The notes: a model not told the origin generated them from the sequence alone. 64,000 nucleotides of DNA from a bacterium (GCA_905221385.1 CAJNCV010000008.1:1-64000); one strand, 5' to 3'. Positions 27,543-37,209 are shown, counted from the stretch's first letter. A program made the numbers and translations.

Positions 27543-30524
27543 ATGAAATTCAATCCAAATCAGAGATATACTCGTTGGTCAATTCGCCGTCTTAGTGTCG
27601 GTGTTGCTTCAGTTGTTGTGGCTAGTGGCTTCTTTGTCTTAGTTGGTCAACCAAGTTCTGCACGTGCTGATGTCGTCAATCCGACTCCTGCCCAAGTCGT
27701 GCCAAACGCTGCTTCGGTGAGTGAAAAGAGCGACTTACCAGCAGAGGTTCTCAAAAAAGCAGTCAATGTAGCTCTTCCTTCAGAACAGTCTGTTCCAACA
27801 CCTAAAGCAAGTGAGGATACGACAAGCTCTTCAGAAAAAGCGGACGCAACTGCTAAAGAGCCAGTAGTAGCACCAAAAGAAGAAATGCAAGCAAAGCCAG
27901 ATTCTAAGAAACAAACAGAAGATGCAGTTAAACCTGTGAAAAATCCTGCGTCTACAGTTTCTGGACAAGACCGTGAAGCCAGTGAAGCGAAATCAGCGAC
28001 CACTCCAGCCGAAGTACAAAAAGGTGTGGCCGACAACACCAAAGATACAGTAGATGTCCCAGCTTCTTATTTGGATAGAGCTAATTTCCCAGGTCCATTT
28101 ACAGCTGGTGTCAACCAAGTTATTCCATACGAAGCCTTTGGTGGAGATGGTATGCTGACTCGTCTTATCTTGAAAGCCTCTGATAAGGCTCCATGGTCAG
28201 ACAATGGTTCAGCTAAAAATCCCGCTCTTCCACCAGTGGAAAAATTGGGCAAAGGCCTTTACTTCTACGAAGTGGACTTGGCAGGCACCCAAGGCAAATC
28301 AGATAAAGAGTTGCTTGACCTTTTGAAACAAAATGGTACGCAAAGCTATAAAGCTACCATCAAAGTGTACGGTGCGAAAGATGGCAAGCCTGACTTAACC
28401 AATCTCGTAGCAACTAAAAATTTGGATGTCAACTTGAACGGTTTGACCACCCCAGCTGAAGTGCAAAAAGGTGTGGTTGACAACACCAAAGACACAGTAG
28501 ACGTCCCAGCTTCTTATTTGGATAGAGCCAACTTCCCAGGACCATTCACAGCTGGTGTCAACCAAGTTATTCCATACGAATTCTTTGCTGGAGACGGCAT
28601 GTTAACTCGTCTTATCTTGAAAGCATCCGATAAGGCTCCATGGTCAGACAACGGTTCAGCTAAAAATCCCGCTCTCCCGCCAGTAGAGAAATTGGGCAAA
28701 GGCCTTTACTTCTACGAAGTGGATTTAGCAGGCACCCAAGGAAAATCAGATAAAGAGTTGCTTGACCTTTTGAAACAAAATGGTACACAAAGCTATAAAG
28801 CTACTATCAAGGTGTACGGTGCAAAAGATGGCAAGCCTGACTTAACTAATCTGGTAGCAACTAAAGATTTAAATGTCAACTTGAATGGTTTGACCACTCC
28901 AGCTGAAGTGCAAAAAGGTGTTGCTGACAATACCAAAGACACAGTAGATGTCCCAGCTAGCTATCTTGACAAAGCCAATTTCCCAGGACCATTTACAGCT
29001 GGTGTCAATCAAGTCATTCCATATGAATTCTTCGCTGGTGACGGCATGCTGACTCGCCTGATCTTGAAGGCGTCCGACAAGGCTCCATGGTCAGACAATG
29101 GAATGGCTAAAAATCCCGCTCTCCCACCAGTAGAAAAATTGGGCAAAGGTCTTTACTTCTATGAAGTGGACTTGGCCGGCACCCAAGGAAAATCAGATAA
29201 AGAGTTGCTTGACCTCTTGAAACAAAATGGTACACAAAGCTATAAAGCTACCATCAAAGTGTATGGTGCGAAAGATGGCAAGGCAGACTTGAGCAACCTT
29301 GTAGCAACTAAAAATTTGGATGTTAACTTGAATGGTTTAACCACTCCAGCTGAAGTTCAAAAAGGTGTGGCTGACAATACCAAAGACACAGTAGATGTCC
29401 CAGCTAGCTACCTTGACAAAGCCAATTTTCCAGGTCCATTTACAGCTGGTGTCAACCAAGTTATTCCATATGAATTCTTCGCTGGTGACGGCATGTTGAC
29501 TCGCCTAATCTTGAAAGCATCTGATAAGGCTCCATGGTCAGACAACGGCTCAGCTAAAAATCCAGCTCTCCCACCAATAGAGAAATTGGGCAAAGGCCTT
29601 TACTTCTACGAAGTAGACTTGGCAGGCACTCAAGGAAAATCTGACAAAGAGCTTCTTGACCTCTTGAAACAAAATGGTACACAAAGCTATAAAGCTACTA
29701 TCAAAGTGTACGGTGCGAAAGATGGCAAGCCTGACTTAACTAACCTCGTAGCGACTAAAGATTTGACTGTTAATTTGAATGGCTTGACCACACCAAATCA
29801 GGTTAAAGACTCTGTTGTTAACAATGTCAAAGACATGATTGATGTTCCAGCTAGCTACCTTGAAAAAGCAAATGTTCCGGGTCCATTCTTGGCCGGTGTC
29901 AACCAAGTTATTCCATACGAAGCTTTTGGTGGAGATGGTATGTTGACTCGCCTCTTGTTAAAAGCCTCAGACAAAGCTCCATGGTCAGACAATGGAACAG
30001 CTAAAAATCCTGCCCTATTGCCACTTGAAGGCTTGGCTAAAGGTCAATATTTCTACGAAGTGGATTTGAATGGCAATACGGTTGGCAAAGATGGTCAGGC
30101 CTTGCTGGATCAACTTCGAGCTAACGGAACCCATACATATCTAGCTACTGTTAAAGTCTATGGATCTAAAGATGGCAAACCTGATTTGACCAATCTGATT
30201 GCTACTCGTCAAGTAACGATTCAGCTTCGTGGAAAAGAAATGGCGACAATACCATCTCAACAAGGTCAGATGAATACGAAGCCTTCTGAAACAGGCTCTA
30301 CAGGTACGACTGAGGGTATGATGGGTACAAATCACCATATGTCAGATATGAAGGTCGATCAACCAGCTTCTAGCCCAATGGCTAATATGATGAAAAAAGA
30401 TGATAAAGCGATGCTACCAAATACTGGGGAAGCTAAAACAGCTACAGCTGGCCTTGGTATCTTTGGTCTAGCCTTGGCAGGTCTTGTTGGACTTTTGGGT
30501 TTGACAACTAAACGAGAAGATTAA
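27543..30524 (+). CDS. pavB: PavB-like LPXTG surface adhesin with five SSURE repeats
   Basis: This 993-residue surface protein has an N-terminal signal of the YSIRK-like type (RWSIRRLSVGVASVVVASGFF), a low-complexity charged region (about 45-150) and five tandem repeats of 149 residues starting near 153, 302, 451, 600 and 749. A Met-rich segment and LPNTG at about 958 follow, with a hydrophobic helix and charged tail for sortase anchoring. The repeats carry DVPASYL, GPFTAGVNQVIPYE and DKAPWSDNG and match the SSURE domain. In pneumococcal PavB this domain binds fibronectin and plasminogen. Repeats 1-4 are nearly identical, repeat 5 is diverged. The following two-component system corresponds by position to pneumococcal TCS08, which affects pavB expression. 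Confidence 0.95.
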   Translation: MKFNPNQRYTRWSIRRLSVGVASVVVASGFFVLVGQPSSARADVVNPTPAQVVPNAASVSEKSDLPAEVLKKAVNVALPSEQSVPTPKASEDTTSSSEKADATAKEPVVAPKEEMQAKPDSKKQTEDAVKPVKNPASTVSGQDREASEAKSATTPAEVQKGVADNTKDTVDVPASYLDRANFPGPFTAGVNQVIPYEAFGGDGMLTRLILKASDKAPWSDNGSAKNPALPPVEKLGKGLYFYEVDLAGTQGKSDKELLDLLKQNGTQSYKATIKVYGAKDGKPDLTNLVATKNLDVNLNGLTTPAEVQKGVVDNTKDTVDVPASYLDRANFPGPFTAGVNQVIPYEFFAGDGMLTRLILKASDKAPWSDNGSAKNPALPPVEKLGKGLYFYEVDLAGTQGKSDKELLDLLKQNGTQSYKATIKVYGAKDGKPDLTNLVATKDLNVNLNGLTTPAEVQKGVADNTKDTVDVPASYLDKANFPGPFTAGVNQVIPYEFFAGDGMLTRLILKASDKAPWSDNGMAKNPALPPVEKLGKGLYFYEVDLAGTQGKSDKELLDLLKQNGTQSYKATIKVYGAKDGKADLSNLVATKNLDVNLNGLTTPAEVQKGVADNTKDTVDVPASYLDKANFPGPFTAGVNQVIPYEFFAGDGMLTRLILKASDKAPWSDNGSAKNPALPPIEKLGKGLYFYEVDLAGTQGKSDKELLDLLKQNGTQSYKATIKVYGAKDGKPDLTNLVATKDLTVNLNGLTTPNQVKDSVVNNVKDMIDVPASYLEKANVPGPFLAGVNQVIPYEAFGGDGMLTRLLLKASDKAPWSDNGTAKNPALLPLEGLAKGQYFYEVDLNGNTVGKDGQALLDQLRANGTHTYLATVKVYGSKDGKPDLTNLIATRQVTIQLRGKEMATIPSQQGQMNTKPSETGSTGTTEGMMGTNHHMSDMKVDQPASSPMANMMKKDDKAMLPNTGEAKTATAGLGIFGLALAGLVGLLGLTTKRED
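27998..30232 (+). repeat. Five tandem 447-bp repeats within pavB
   Basis: The units start near 27998, 28445, 28892, 29339 and 29786, a constant period of 447 bp (149 codons). The first four are almost identical in protein sequence and very similar in DNA, so unit number can vary by recombination. The fifth is clearly older. Confidence 0.95.
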
Positions 30525-30554
30525 GATTCAAATCACTTAAACATTAGGGAAAAT

Positions 30555-30588
30555 AGTGTTATACTAAAGCAAGTATAACACTGTTTTT
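30555..30588 (+). terminator. Terminator after pavB
   Basis: AGTGTTATACT, a 6-nt loop and AGTATAACACT form a perfect 11-bp stem followed by GTTTTT. It precedes the response regulator gene, so the latter is either read through or uses a promoter within this region. Confidence 0.85.
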
Positions 30589-30604
30589 ATCGAAGGAGTG
30601 TCAG

Positions 30605-31303
30605 ATGAAAAAGACAATTTTGCTGGTTGATGATGAGATAGATATTCTAGATATTCAACACCGCTATCTTATACAGGCAGGTTACGATGTTTTGGTCGCC
30701 CATGATGGTAAGGAGGGCTTAGAGCTTTTCAGAAAAAAATCTATCGACCTCATTATCACAGATATCATGATGCCCAATATGGATGGCTATGATTTTATCA
30801 GTGAAGTTCAGTATATCGCTCCGGATCAACCCTTCCTCTTTACAACTGCTAAGACAAGCGAACAGGATAAGATTTATGGATTAAGTTTGGGGGCAGATGA
30901 TTTTATAGTCAAACCCTTTAGCCCACGCGAATTGGTTTTAAGAGTGAATAATATCTTGCGTCGCCTTAGCCGTGGAGGAGAGACAGAACAGATCGAGTTT
31001 GGTGACTTGGTAATCAACCATGTGACTCATGAGGTTCGCATTGGGGAGCAACCTTTGGAATTGACAGTAAAATCCTTTGAACTTTTATGGATATTAGCCA
31101 GCAATCCTGAGAGAGTCTTTTCAAAGACGGAACTTTACGAGAAGGTATGGCAAGAGGACTATGTAGATGATACCAATACACTCAATGTTCATATCCATGC
31201 TTTGAGGCAAGAGTTGACCAAGTATACAAATTCAAATGCTCCTGCTATCAAAACTGTCTGGGGTTTGGGCTATAAGATGGAAAGACCAAGAGGTAGAAAA
31301 TGA
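30605..31303 (+). CDS. Response regulator, OmpR family (TCS08-like)
   Basis: This 232-residue protein has an N-terminal receiver domain (LLVDDEIDILD, phosphoacceptor aspartate in IITDIMMPNMDG, lysine in DFIVKPFSPREL). Its C-terminal winged-helix DNA-binding domain (about 130-228: LTVKSFELLWILASNPERVFSK, VWGLGYKME) is of OmpR/PhoB type. It overlaps the downstream sensor kinase by 4 nt. Its place between pavB and rpsD matches pneumococcal response regulator 08, which influences adhesins and pili; regulation of the neighbouring pavB here is inferred from that. Confidence 0.94.
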   Translation: MKKTILLVDDEIDILDIQHRYLIQAGYDVLVAHDGKEGLELFRKKSIDLIITDIMMPNMDGYDFISEVQYIAPDQPFLFTTAKTSEQDKIYGLSLGADDFIVKPFSPRELVLRVNNILRRLSRGGETEQIEFGDLVINHVTHEVRIGEQPLELTVKSFELLWILASNPERVFSKTELYEKVWQEDYVDDTNTLNVHIHALRQELTKYTNSNAPAIKTVWGLGYKMERPRGRK

Positions 31304-32334
31304 AATTAAAAAACTATATTTTAGTGGGGTATCTAGTGTCGACTCTACTAACGATTTTGGTCGTTTTCTGGGCAGTCCAACGAATGTTGATCGAGAAAAG
31401 TGAAGTTTACTTTCTAGTTGGAATGACCTTGATTGCTAGTTTCATTGGCGCTGCAGTGAGCATCTTTCTCTTGTCGCCTGTGTTCTCTTCTCTGAAACAT
31501 TTGAAAAAACAAGCTCAGGATATAGCAAGCAAGGATTTCAGTACAGAAATCGAAACCAAAGGCCCATTAGAATTTCAAGAGCTGGGCCAGGCTTTTAATG
31601 ACATGTCCCACAATTTGCAGGCTACCTTTCAATCACTTGATGAGAGCGAGCAAGAAAAGAGAATGATGATTGCGCAGCTCTCTCACGATATTAAAACTCC
31701 CATTACCTCCATTCAGGTTACTGTGGAGGGAATTCTAGATGGAGTGATCAAAGAAGAGGAGCGACTCCACTACTTAACCACGATTGGTCGGCAAACTGAG
31801 CGTCTAAACAAGCTAGTGGAGGAGTTGGATGTTTTGACTCTCAATACACAACCTCAAGATACTGCTGATGAAGAAGTCGAAGAGGTCTTTTTAGATCAGT
31901 TGCTGATTGAGTCAATGAGTGAATTTCAACTCCAGATTGAACAAGAGGAGCGAGATGTTTACATTCAAGTGTCACCTGAGTCGGCGAAAATCAAGAGCCA
32001 TTCTGACAAACTTTCTCGTATTCTGGTCAATTTGTTAAACAATGCCTTTAAATATTCAGAACCAGGAACCAGAATCGAGGTTCTTGCCCAATTAACAGAA
32101 CAAGAGCTGACAATCAGTGTGAAAGACGAGGGTCAGGGGATCCTTCCTGAGGATTTGGAAAAGATATTTAAACGACTTTATCGTGTGGAAACTTCGCGCA
32201 ATATGAAGACGGGTGGGCATGGCTTAGGTCTTGCGATTGCACGAGAACTAGCCCATCAGCTTGGTGGCGAAATCACAGCAGAAAGTCAATATGGCTTAGG
32301 AAGCAAGTTTACATTCAGCCTCAATTTGAAATAA
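31300..32334 (+). CDS. Sensor histidine kinase (TCS08-like)
   Basis: This 344-residue kinase has two membrane helices near the N-terminus (about 8-28 and 38-62) with almost no extracytoplasmic loop, so it is an intramembrane-sensing type. A HAMP region (about 60-115), the H-box (AQLSHDIKTPITS) and the catalytic domain with N-box (LLNNAFKYSEPG), G1 (VKDEGQGI) and G2 (GGHGLGLAIAREL) follow. It phosphorylates the response regulator encoded just upstream in the same transcript. Confidence 0.94.
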   Translation: MKLKNYILVGYLVSTLLTILVVFWAVQRMLIEKSEVYFLVGMTLIASFIGAAVSIFLLSPVFSSLKHLKKQAQDIASKDFSTEIETKGPLEFQELGQAFNDMSHNLQATFQSLDESEQEKRMMIAQLSHDIKTPITSIQVTVEGILDGVIKEEERLHYLTTIGRQTERLNKLVEELDVLTLNTQPQDTADEEVEEVFLDQLLIESMSEFQLQIEQEERDVYIQVSPESAKIKSHSDKLSRILVNLLNNAFKYSEPGTRIEVLAQLTEQELTISVKDEGQGILPEDLEKIFKRLYRVETSRNMKTGGHGLGLAIARELAHQLGGEITAESQYGLGSKFTFSLNLK

Positions 32335-32348
32335 AGGCGTAAAATCCC

Positions 32349-32377
32349 TTTACAAATCTAGCTTTTCATGGTATAAT
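32349..32377 (+). promoter_or_regulatory. rpsD promoter
   Basis: TTTACA (32349-32354), 17 bp, TATAAT (32372-32377). Initiation near 32384 leaves a leader of about 150 nt before rpsD. Confidence 0.8.
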
Positions 32378-32383
32378 AGCCTT

Positions 32384-32536
32384 TGTGTGAAATAGCAGCA
32401 GGAAAGCATGAAGCTCGTCAACAGGTGTCTTATGACAAGTAACCTTGGCTGTTTAGGCGAAGGGCATCTGCACGAATCAGGGCTTTCTAAGTGACTATTT
32501 CCACCGAAATATTATTTATATCAGGAGGACATACAC
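32384..32536 (+). ncRNA. Structured rpsD leader, probable S4 autoregulatory RNA
   Basis: The untranslated leader is long for a ribosomal gene and its ends pair: GAAATAG (32389-32395) with CTATTTC (32495-32501), enclosing about 100 nt with several GC-rich segments. Ribosomal protein S4 represses its own mRNA in Bacillus and other bacteria through such leaders. Autoregulation here is inferred from position and length; I did not match a known covariance model. Confidence 0.6.
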
Positions 32537-33148
32537 ATGTCACGTTATACAGGACCATCTTGGAAACAAGCTCGTCGCCTTGGCCTTTCACTTACAGGTA
32601 CAGGTAAAGAATTGGCACGTCGTAACTACGTACCAGGACAACACGGACCAAACAACCGTTCTAAATTGTCAGAATACGGTTTGCAATTGGCTGAAAAACA
32701 AAAACTTCGTTTCACTTACGGTGTAGGTGAAAAACAATTCCGTAACTTGTTCGTACAAGCTACAAAAATCAAAGGCGGAATCCTAGGTTTCAACTTCATG
32801 CTTCTTTTGGAACGTCGTTTGGATAACGTTGTTTACCGTCTTGGCCTTGCGACTACTCGTCGTCAAGCTCGTCAATTCGTAAACCACGGCCACATCCTTG
32901 TTGACGGAAAACGCGTTGATATCCCATCATATCGCGTAACTCCAGGTCAAGTGATCTCAGTTCGTGAAAAATCATTGAAAGTTCCAGCAATCCTTGAAGC
33001 AGTAGAAGCTACTCTTGGACGTCCAGCATTCGTATCATTCGACGCTGAAAAATTGGAAGGTTCATTGACTCGCTTGCCAGAACGCGACGAAATCAACCCA
33101 GAAATCAACGAAGCACTTGTCGTTGAATTCTACAACAAAATGCTTTAA
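32537..33148 (+). CDS. rpsD: 30S ribosomal protein S4
   Basis: This 203-residue protein is ribosomal protein S4, a primary 16S rRNA binder that nucleates 30S assembly and helps translational accuracy. The N-terminus ([16 protein letters not shown]), the S4 RNA-binding domain (about 93-155, [19 protein letters not shown] and [13 protein letters not shown]) and the C-terminal [19 protein letters not shown] are typical. Codon use is strongly biased, as expected for a highly expressed gene. It stands alone behind its own promoter and a structured leader. Confidence 0.99.
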   Translation: MSRYTGPSWKQARRLGLSLTGTGKELARRNYVPGQHGPNNRSKLSEYGLQLAEKQKLRFTYGVGEKQFRNLFVQATKIKGGILGFNFMLLLERRLDNVVYRLGLATTRRQARQFVNHGHILVDGKRVDIPSYRVTPGQVISVREKSLKVPAILEAVEATLGRPAFVSFDAEKLEGSLTRLPERDEINPEINEALVVEFYNKML

Positions 33149-33168
33149 TTTTAAGAAATATCTTACAG

Positions 33169-33192
33169 AAAGCCTACAACAGTGGGCTTTTT
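33169..33192 (+). terminator. rpsD terminator
   Basis: AAAGCCTAC, loop and GTGGGCTTT (one wobble pair) followed by T-run. Confidence 0.85.
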
Positions 33193-33366
33193 GCTTTGTC
33201 TTAAAAGGGTGAGTTGGAGATTCGGTTGGTATGTGGAGGATTATTTTTACTCATGGAGAATGTTTCAAGTTTTAGTGTAAAGAAATCAACCCTTTTAGGC
33301 GACTTTTCCCCTCATTTTCTGCTTTTATGCTAAAATAGATTTATAAATTGAAAATAAGGGATGTTT

Positions 33367-34161
33367 ATGAAATCAGGTAATGTATTTTTAAAAGGTTGCC
33401 TTTATTTCTGGGGAGTATTGATTTTCTTTAGTATCTTAGCTGAATATTCTTTCCCCTTGGCTATCTGTAGTTTAATTGGTTTCGGTGCTTATGCACTTTA
33501 CCGACGCAGGAGTGGTAATCGCTCTGTAGAGGATCAGATTGAACTCTTAAAAGCTCGAATTCGTCAGACTGATAAAGATATTCAGCAGTTAGAGGAGACC
33601 CTGCCTGAGAAAGGATCAGCAGCCTACAAAAGTCGGTCCAAGCAGGTACTGCTTGAACTGAGTGAAATTCATCAGAAAGCCGAACAGCTTAAATCTTATA
33701 TTGGTGATTCCGTTTATAGTCGTATTGATAAGAAAGTTCGCTCAGTAAGAGCAACTATCAGTGTTCAGCTAGAGCGTTTGGAAAGAGACAGTCAGAGAGA
33801 TATTGAAAATATGGAGCCCGAGGAAGTGGCACCAGAATTGGCTCAGACGCTTGCTAATATCGCGTGTGACCATCAGGAAATAATAAATAAAATAGAGGCA
33901 TCTAACTTTGGAGACAAGGAAGAATTGGCGACCATTCATAATTTAAAGATGGAAAAATTCCAGACCGTTTTAGAGGGTTATTTAAAGATTAAGGCAAATC
34001 CTAAGAACTATAATCGATCTGAGGAACGCTTGGAACAAGCTAGAGTAGCTATTGAACAATTTGATCTTGAGCTAGACCAAGTTTTGAGAGAGCTCAATGA
34101 AACAGATATGCGCGATTTTGATATTAGCTTGCGTATCTTGGGCAAAGATCGCAAAGAATAG
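33367..34161 (+). CDS. XpaC-like membrane protein
   Basis: This protein of about 264 residues has two N-terminal membrane segments (about 8-45) and a long, highly charged helical, probably coiled-coil, cytoplasmic part. It matches the XpaC family ('5-bromo-4-chloroindolyl phosphate hydrolysis'), a name that does not describe a proven function. It is usually encoded, as here, directly before a TelA gene; the gap is 21 nt. The ATG at 33367 has AAGGG upstream at good spacing, whereas the ATG at 33361 is too close to it. Confidence 0.85.
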   Translation: MKSGNVFLKGCLYFWGVLIFFSILAEYSFPLAICSLIGFGAYALYRRRSGNRSVEDQIELLKARIRQTDKDIQQLEETLPEKGSAAYKSRSKQVLLELSEIHQKAEQLKSYIGDSVYSRIDKKVRSVRATISVQLERLERDSQRDIENMEPEEVAPELAQTLANIACDHQEIINKIEASNFGDKEELATIHNLKMEKFQTVLEGYLKIKANPKNYNRSEERLEQARVAIEQFDLELDQVLRELNETDMRDFDISLRILGKDRKE

Positions 34162-34182
34162 GGTAGACACAAAGGAGTAACC

Positions 34183-35430
34183 ATGACAGAATTTAATTTT
34201 GATATTGATCAGATTGCCAGTAATACAGTGACCAAAGTGGACAAAACCACTGAAATCATTGGGACCAACACAGGCTCAGCCCAGACTATCACCTTTCTTG
34301 AAAAGCTAAGTCCTGAACAGCAAGAGGGAATCAAGGCGCGCGTGCCCCAGTTGGTAGATCAGTTTGTCACAGACCAAAATGCTCTCTTGGACTTTGGTCA
34401 ATCAGCTGTGGAAGATGTCAATAGTACGGTGAACCGTATCTTGACCGAGCAGAAGAAACTGCAAATTCCGCAGGTGGATGATCTCCTAAAAAATACTAAC
34501 CGCGAACTCCAAGGTTTTGTAACCAAATACAAGAATGCTGAAATTGCAGAATTAGAAGAAAAGCCTAACTTTTTGCAACGATTGTTTAACAAGAGCAAGA
34601 ATACGCTACAGGAATTTTACTTTGACTCAAAAACAGTGGAGCAAAAGCTAGATGGTATGGCTGCTGCAGTGGTCAAGCAAGAAGATGTGCTTGCTCGAAA
34701 TATTGTTTCTGCGGAGATGTTGATTGAGGACAATACCAAATCCATTGAAAATCTAGTCGGTGTGATTTCATTCATCGAGGCCAGTCAGGCAGAAGCTGGG
34801 AATCACGCTGCAGAATTGAAGGCTCAAGTTGATCAATTAGATGCAACAACGGTAGAATACCAGACGAAGTCTCAGGAATTAGCTCGTATGGCAGAAGTGG
34901 TCAATACACTGGAACAACAACATACAGAGTATGTCAGTCGCCTTTACGTAGCTTGGACGACAACTCCGCAAATGCGTAATCTCGTCAAAGTTTCATCAGA
35001 CATGCGCCAAAAATTGGGCATGCTTCGCCGCAATACCATTCCAACAATGAAACTCTCGATTGCCCAACTTGGTATTTTGCAACAATCAATCAAATCAGGT
35101 GCCGTGGCGGATGCCATTGTCAATGCCAACAATGCAGCCCTTCAGATGCTAGCTGAAACTAGTAAGGAAGTGATTCCGCAGATAGAGAAAATTGCCCAAA
35201 GTCCAACAGTAGCTGTCGAATCGGTGACCAAGCTAGCTGAAAGTCTCGTCGCTCAAAATCAAGGCATCGTTGCTGCCATTGAGTTGGGACGCCAGAAACG
35301 TGCTCAACTAGAAACAACCATCGTTGAGTCAGCTGCAGTCATTAACGATTCTGTTAAACTTCGCGATGAAAAAATTATTCGAGCCCTTCTGGACCAAGGA
35401 AAGGCCGCTCAGAAAGAAGTACAAGAATAA
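34183..35430 (+). CDS. telA: TelA family (toxic anion resistance) protein
   Basis: This 415-residue, mostly helical cytoplasmic protein belongs to the TelA family, first linked to tellurite resistance and later to tolerance of cell-envelope agents. The conserved stretch LYVAWTTTPQMRNLVKVSSDMRQKL is not spelled further, but the family features IPTMKLSIAQLGILQQS and NANNAALQMLAE are clear. It is in one transcription unit with the XpaC-like gene. The biochemical activity of the family is unknown, so real tellurite resistance should not be assumed. Confidence 0.88.
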   Translation: MTEFNFDIDQIASNTVTKVDKTTEIIGTNTGSAQTITFLEKLSPEQQEGIKARVPQLVDQFVTDQNALLDFGQSAVEDVNSTVNRILTEQKKLQIPQVDDLLKNTNRELQGFVTKYKNAEIAELEEKPNFLQRLFNKSKNTLQEFYFDSKTVEQKLDGMAAAVVKQEDVLARNIVSAEMLIEDNTKSIENLVGVISFIEASQAEAGNHAAELKAQVDQLDATTVEYQTKSQELARMAEVVNTLEQQHTEYVSRLYVAWTTTPQMRNLVKVSSDMRQKLGMLRRNTIPTMKLSIAQLGILQQSIKSGAVADAIVNANNAALQMLAETSKEVIPQIEKIAQSPTVAVESVTKLAESLVAQNQGIVAAIELGRQKRAQLETTIVESAAVINDSVKLRDEKIIRALLDQGKAAQKEVQE

Positions 35431-35615
35431 CAGAGATGTGGCTAAGACCAGTAGATGGGAGTCAAGATAAGAGGATAATGTTTAGGTAAATAAAGGGGCT
35501 TCTTGTGCCCTCTAGTGGCAGCTCGGCTCCTCAGAGTACTGGTGGGTGTATGTTGCGAATCTATTAATCTGTTTTTCCGTTTCATTCTGGTCATTTACTA
35601 AGGATGACCCTATAT
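35431..35615. other. Convergent intergenic stretch
   Basis: No gene is seen between telA and the terminator shared with the HAD phosphatase gene. Confidence 0.4.
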
Positions 35616-35659
35616 AAAAATACTCCTCAACCTAGTTTACTAGTGTTAGGAGTATTTTT
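35616..35659. terminator. Bidirectional terminator telA / HAD phosphatase
   Basis: AAAAATACTCCT and AGGAGTATTTTT form a perfect 12-bp stem between convergent genes. Both strands end in a T-run. Confidence 0.85.
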
Positions 35660-35665
35660 ATATGA

Positions 35666-36295
35666 TTAGAGCTGGCTAATGATATCATCAATGGTATGGG
35701 CAATGCAGTCAGGCTGATAGCTGAGTAAATCAGCCTCCTCTCCAAATCCCCAAGTAACAGCAAACTTTTTAATGCTAGTTTCTTGGGCTCCAATCATATC
35801 AAACTTGGTATCTCCGATGATAAGGACTTGGTCTGCAGGGAGTTGATGCGTCTGTAAGGCGTAACGGATGACATCCGCCTTGTGTGGCGTTTCCGGACTA
35901 GAGCCGTAAATGCCATCAAAGAAATGATGGATTCCCAGATTTTTAGTCATATCATGAGCAGTAGGAGTATTCTTTGTTGTAGTGATGTAGAGAGGGTAGT
36001 TTTGTGAAAGTTCTTGGAGTAATTCCGTTATTCGGGGGAAGAGTTGGGCTTCGTGGATCCCTTTTTTCTTGTAGTAAGAACGATAGATTTGAACGGCTTC
36101 CGAGATTTGTTCCTTGGGAAGACATGTTGCAAAACTACTTTCAAGTGGTGGTCCCATGAAACTACGAATGGTTTTAGCATCAGGGCTCGGAACTCCTAGC
36201 ACTTCAAAGGTGTAGGTGAAGGCATTGTGAATCCCGAGGGAACTGTCAACCAGAGTTCCGTCTAGATCAAAAAAGATTGCTGAGATAGAGGGCAT
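35666..36295 (-). CDS. HAD family phosphatase (Gph/PpaX-like)
   Basis: This 209-residue protein is a haloacid dehalogenase hydrolase. FFDLDGTLVDS holds the nucleophile and acid-base aspartates, ITTTKNT the threonine motif, and IIGDTKFDMIGAQ the metal-binding acidic motif; the cap domain lies at about 15-85. Relatives hydrolyse phosphoglycolate or pyrophosphate, but the substrate here cannot be read. It is downstream of the serine dehydratase genes on the same strand with a 33-nt gap and may be cotranscribed. Confidence 0.9.
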   Translation of the reverse strand: MPSISAIFFDLDGTLVDSSLGIHNAFTYTFEVLGVPSPDAKTIRSFMGPPLESSFATCLPKEQISEAVQIYRSYYKKKGIHEAQLFPRITELLQELSQNYPLYITTTKNTPTAHDMTKNLGIHHFFDGIYGSSPETPHKADVIRYALQTHQLPADQVLIIGDTKFDMIGAQETSIKKFAVTWGFGEEADLLSYQPDCIAHTIDDIISQL

Positions 36296-36328
36296 AGTTT
36301 CTCCTAATAGATATAGATATAGATAAGC

Positions 36329-37201
36329 TTATTCTCCGAAGATTTCTTTTTGTAGGCGACGACCAGTAGGTGTGGCAGCGAGTCCACCTTCAGCCGTTTC
36401 TCGAAAGGCAGTTGGGAGACTGGATCCGACTTGGTACATGGCATCGATGACTTCGTCAACAGGGATCTTAGACTCGATACCTGCCAAGGCCATATCTGCT
36501 GCGATAAAGGCAAAGCTGGCTCCCATGGCATTGCGCTTGACGCAGGGAACTTCAACCAAACCAGCGACGGGGTCGCAGATGAGGCCTAGCATATTTTTAA
36601 TGACAAAGGCAATGGCTTGGCTAGCCTGATAGGGGCTTCCACCTGCAGCCAAGGTCAAGGCTGCGGCACTCATGGCAGAGGCAGAGCCAACCTCGGCCTG
36701 GCAGCCACCTTCAGCACCTGAGATAGAAGCGTTGTTTGCGATGACTAGTCCAAAGGCACCAGCAGCAAAGAGGAAATCCAGCTGTTCTTCGTGGCTAAGA
36801 TCAAGTTTTTGGATAGCAGCAGTGAGAACGGCTGGCAGACAGCCAGCACTTCCTGCGGTTGGAGTGGCGCAGACCAAGCCCATCTTCGCATTGTGTTCAT
36901 TGACTGCGATGGCATTTCGGGCTGCTGATAGGATGGTAAAGTCCGACAAGGCCTTACCACTTTTGAGATGGCGGTCTAGTTTGGCCGCATCTCCTCCCGT
37001 TAAACCACTACGGGATTTATTTTCACTGAGACCGAGCTCGACAGAGGCTTTCATGACTTCTAGATTGCGTTCCATGAGGAGGAGAACTTCTGGCCGTTCC
37101 CGACCGGTTAGTTGATATTCTGTCGCAATCATAAGTTCTGCGACATTTCCTTGGAAGTCTAGATCTGCCTGCTCAACCAATTCTTTGATAGAATAAAACA
37201 T
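36329..37201 (-). CDS. sdaAA: L-serine dehydratase, iron-sulfur-dependent, alpha subunit
   Basis: This 290-residue subunit holds the iron-sulfur catalytic centre that deaminates L-serine to pyruvate and ammonia. The conserved cysteines are in GSAGCLPAV, EGGCQAEVG and LICDPVAGLVEVPC, and TPTAGSAG is the family signature. It follows the beta-subunit gene on the minus strand with an 8-nt gap, forming a two-subunit enzyme. An adjacent HAD phosphatase gene lies downstream. The enzyme is oxygen sensitive in other species. Confidence 0.95.
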   Translation of the reverse strand: MFYSIKELVEQADLDFQGNVAELMIATEYQLTGRERPEVLLLMERNLEVMKASVELGLSENKSRSGLTGGDAAKLDRHLKSGKALSDFTILSAARNAIAVNEHNAKMGLVCATPTAGSAGCLPAVLTAAIQKLDLSHEEQLDFLFAAGAFGLVIANNASISGAEGGCQAEVGSASAMSAAALTLAAGGSPYQASQAIAFVIKNMLGLICDPVAGLVEVPCVKRNAMGASFAFIAADMALAGIESKIPVDEVIDAMYQVGSSLPTAFRETAEGGLAATPTGRRLQKEIFGE

Positions 37202-37209
37202 GTTTCCTC

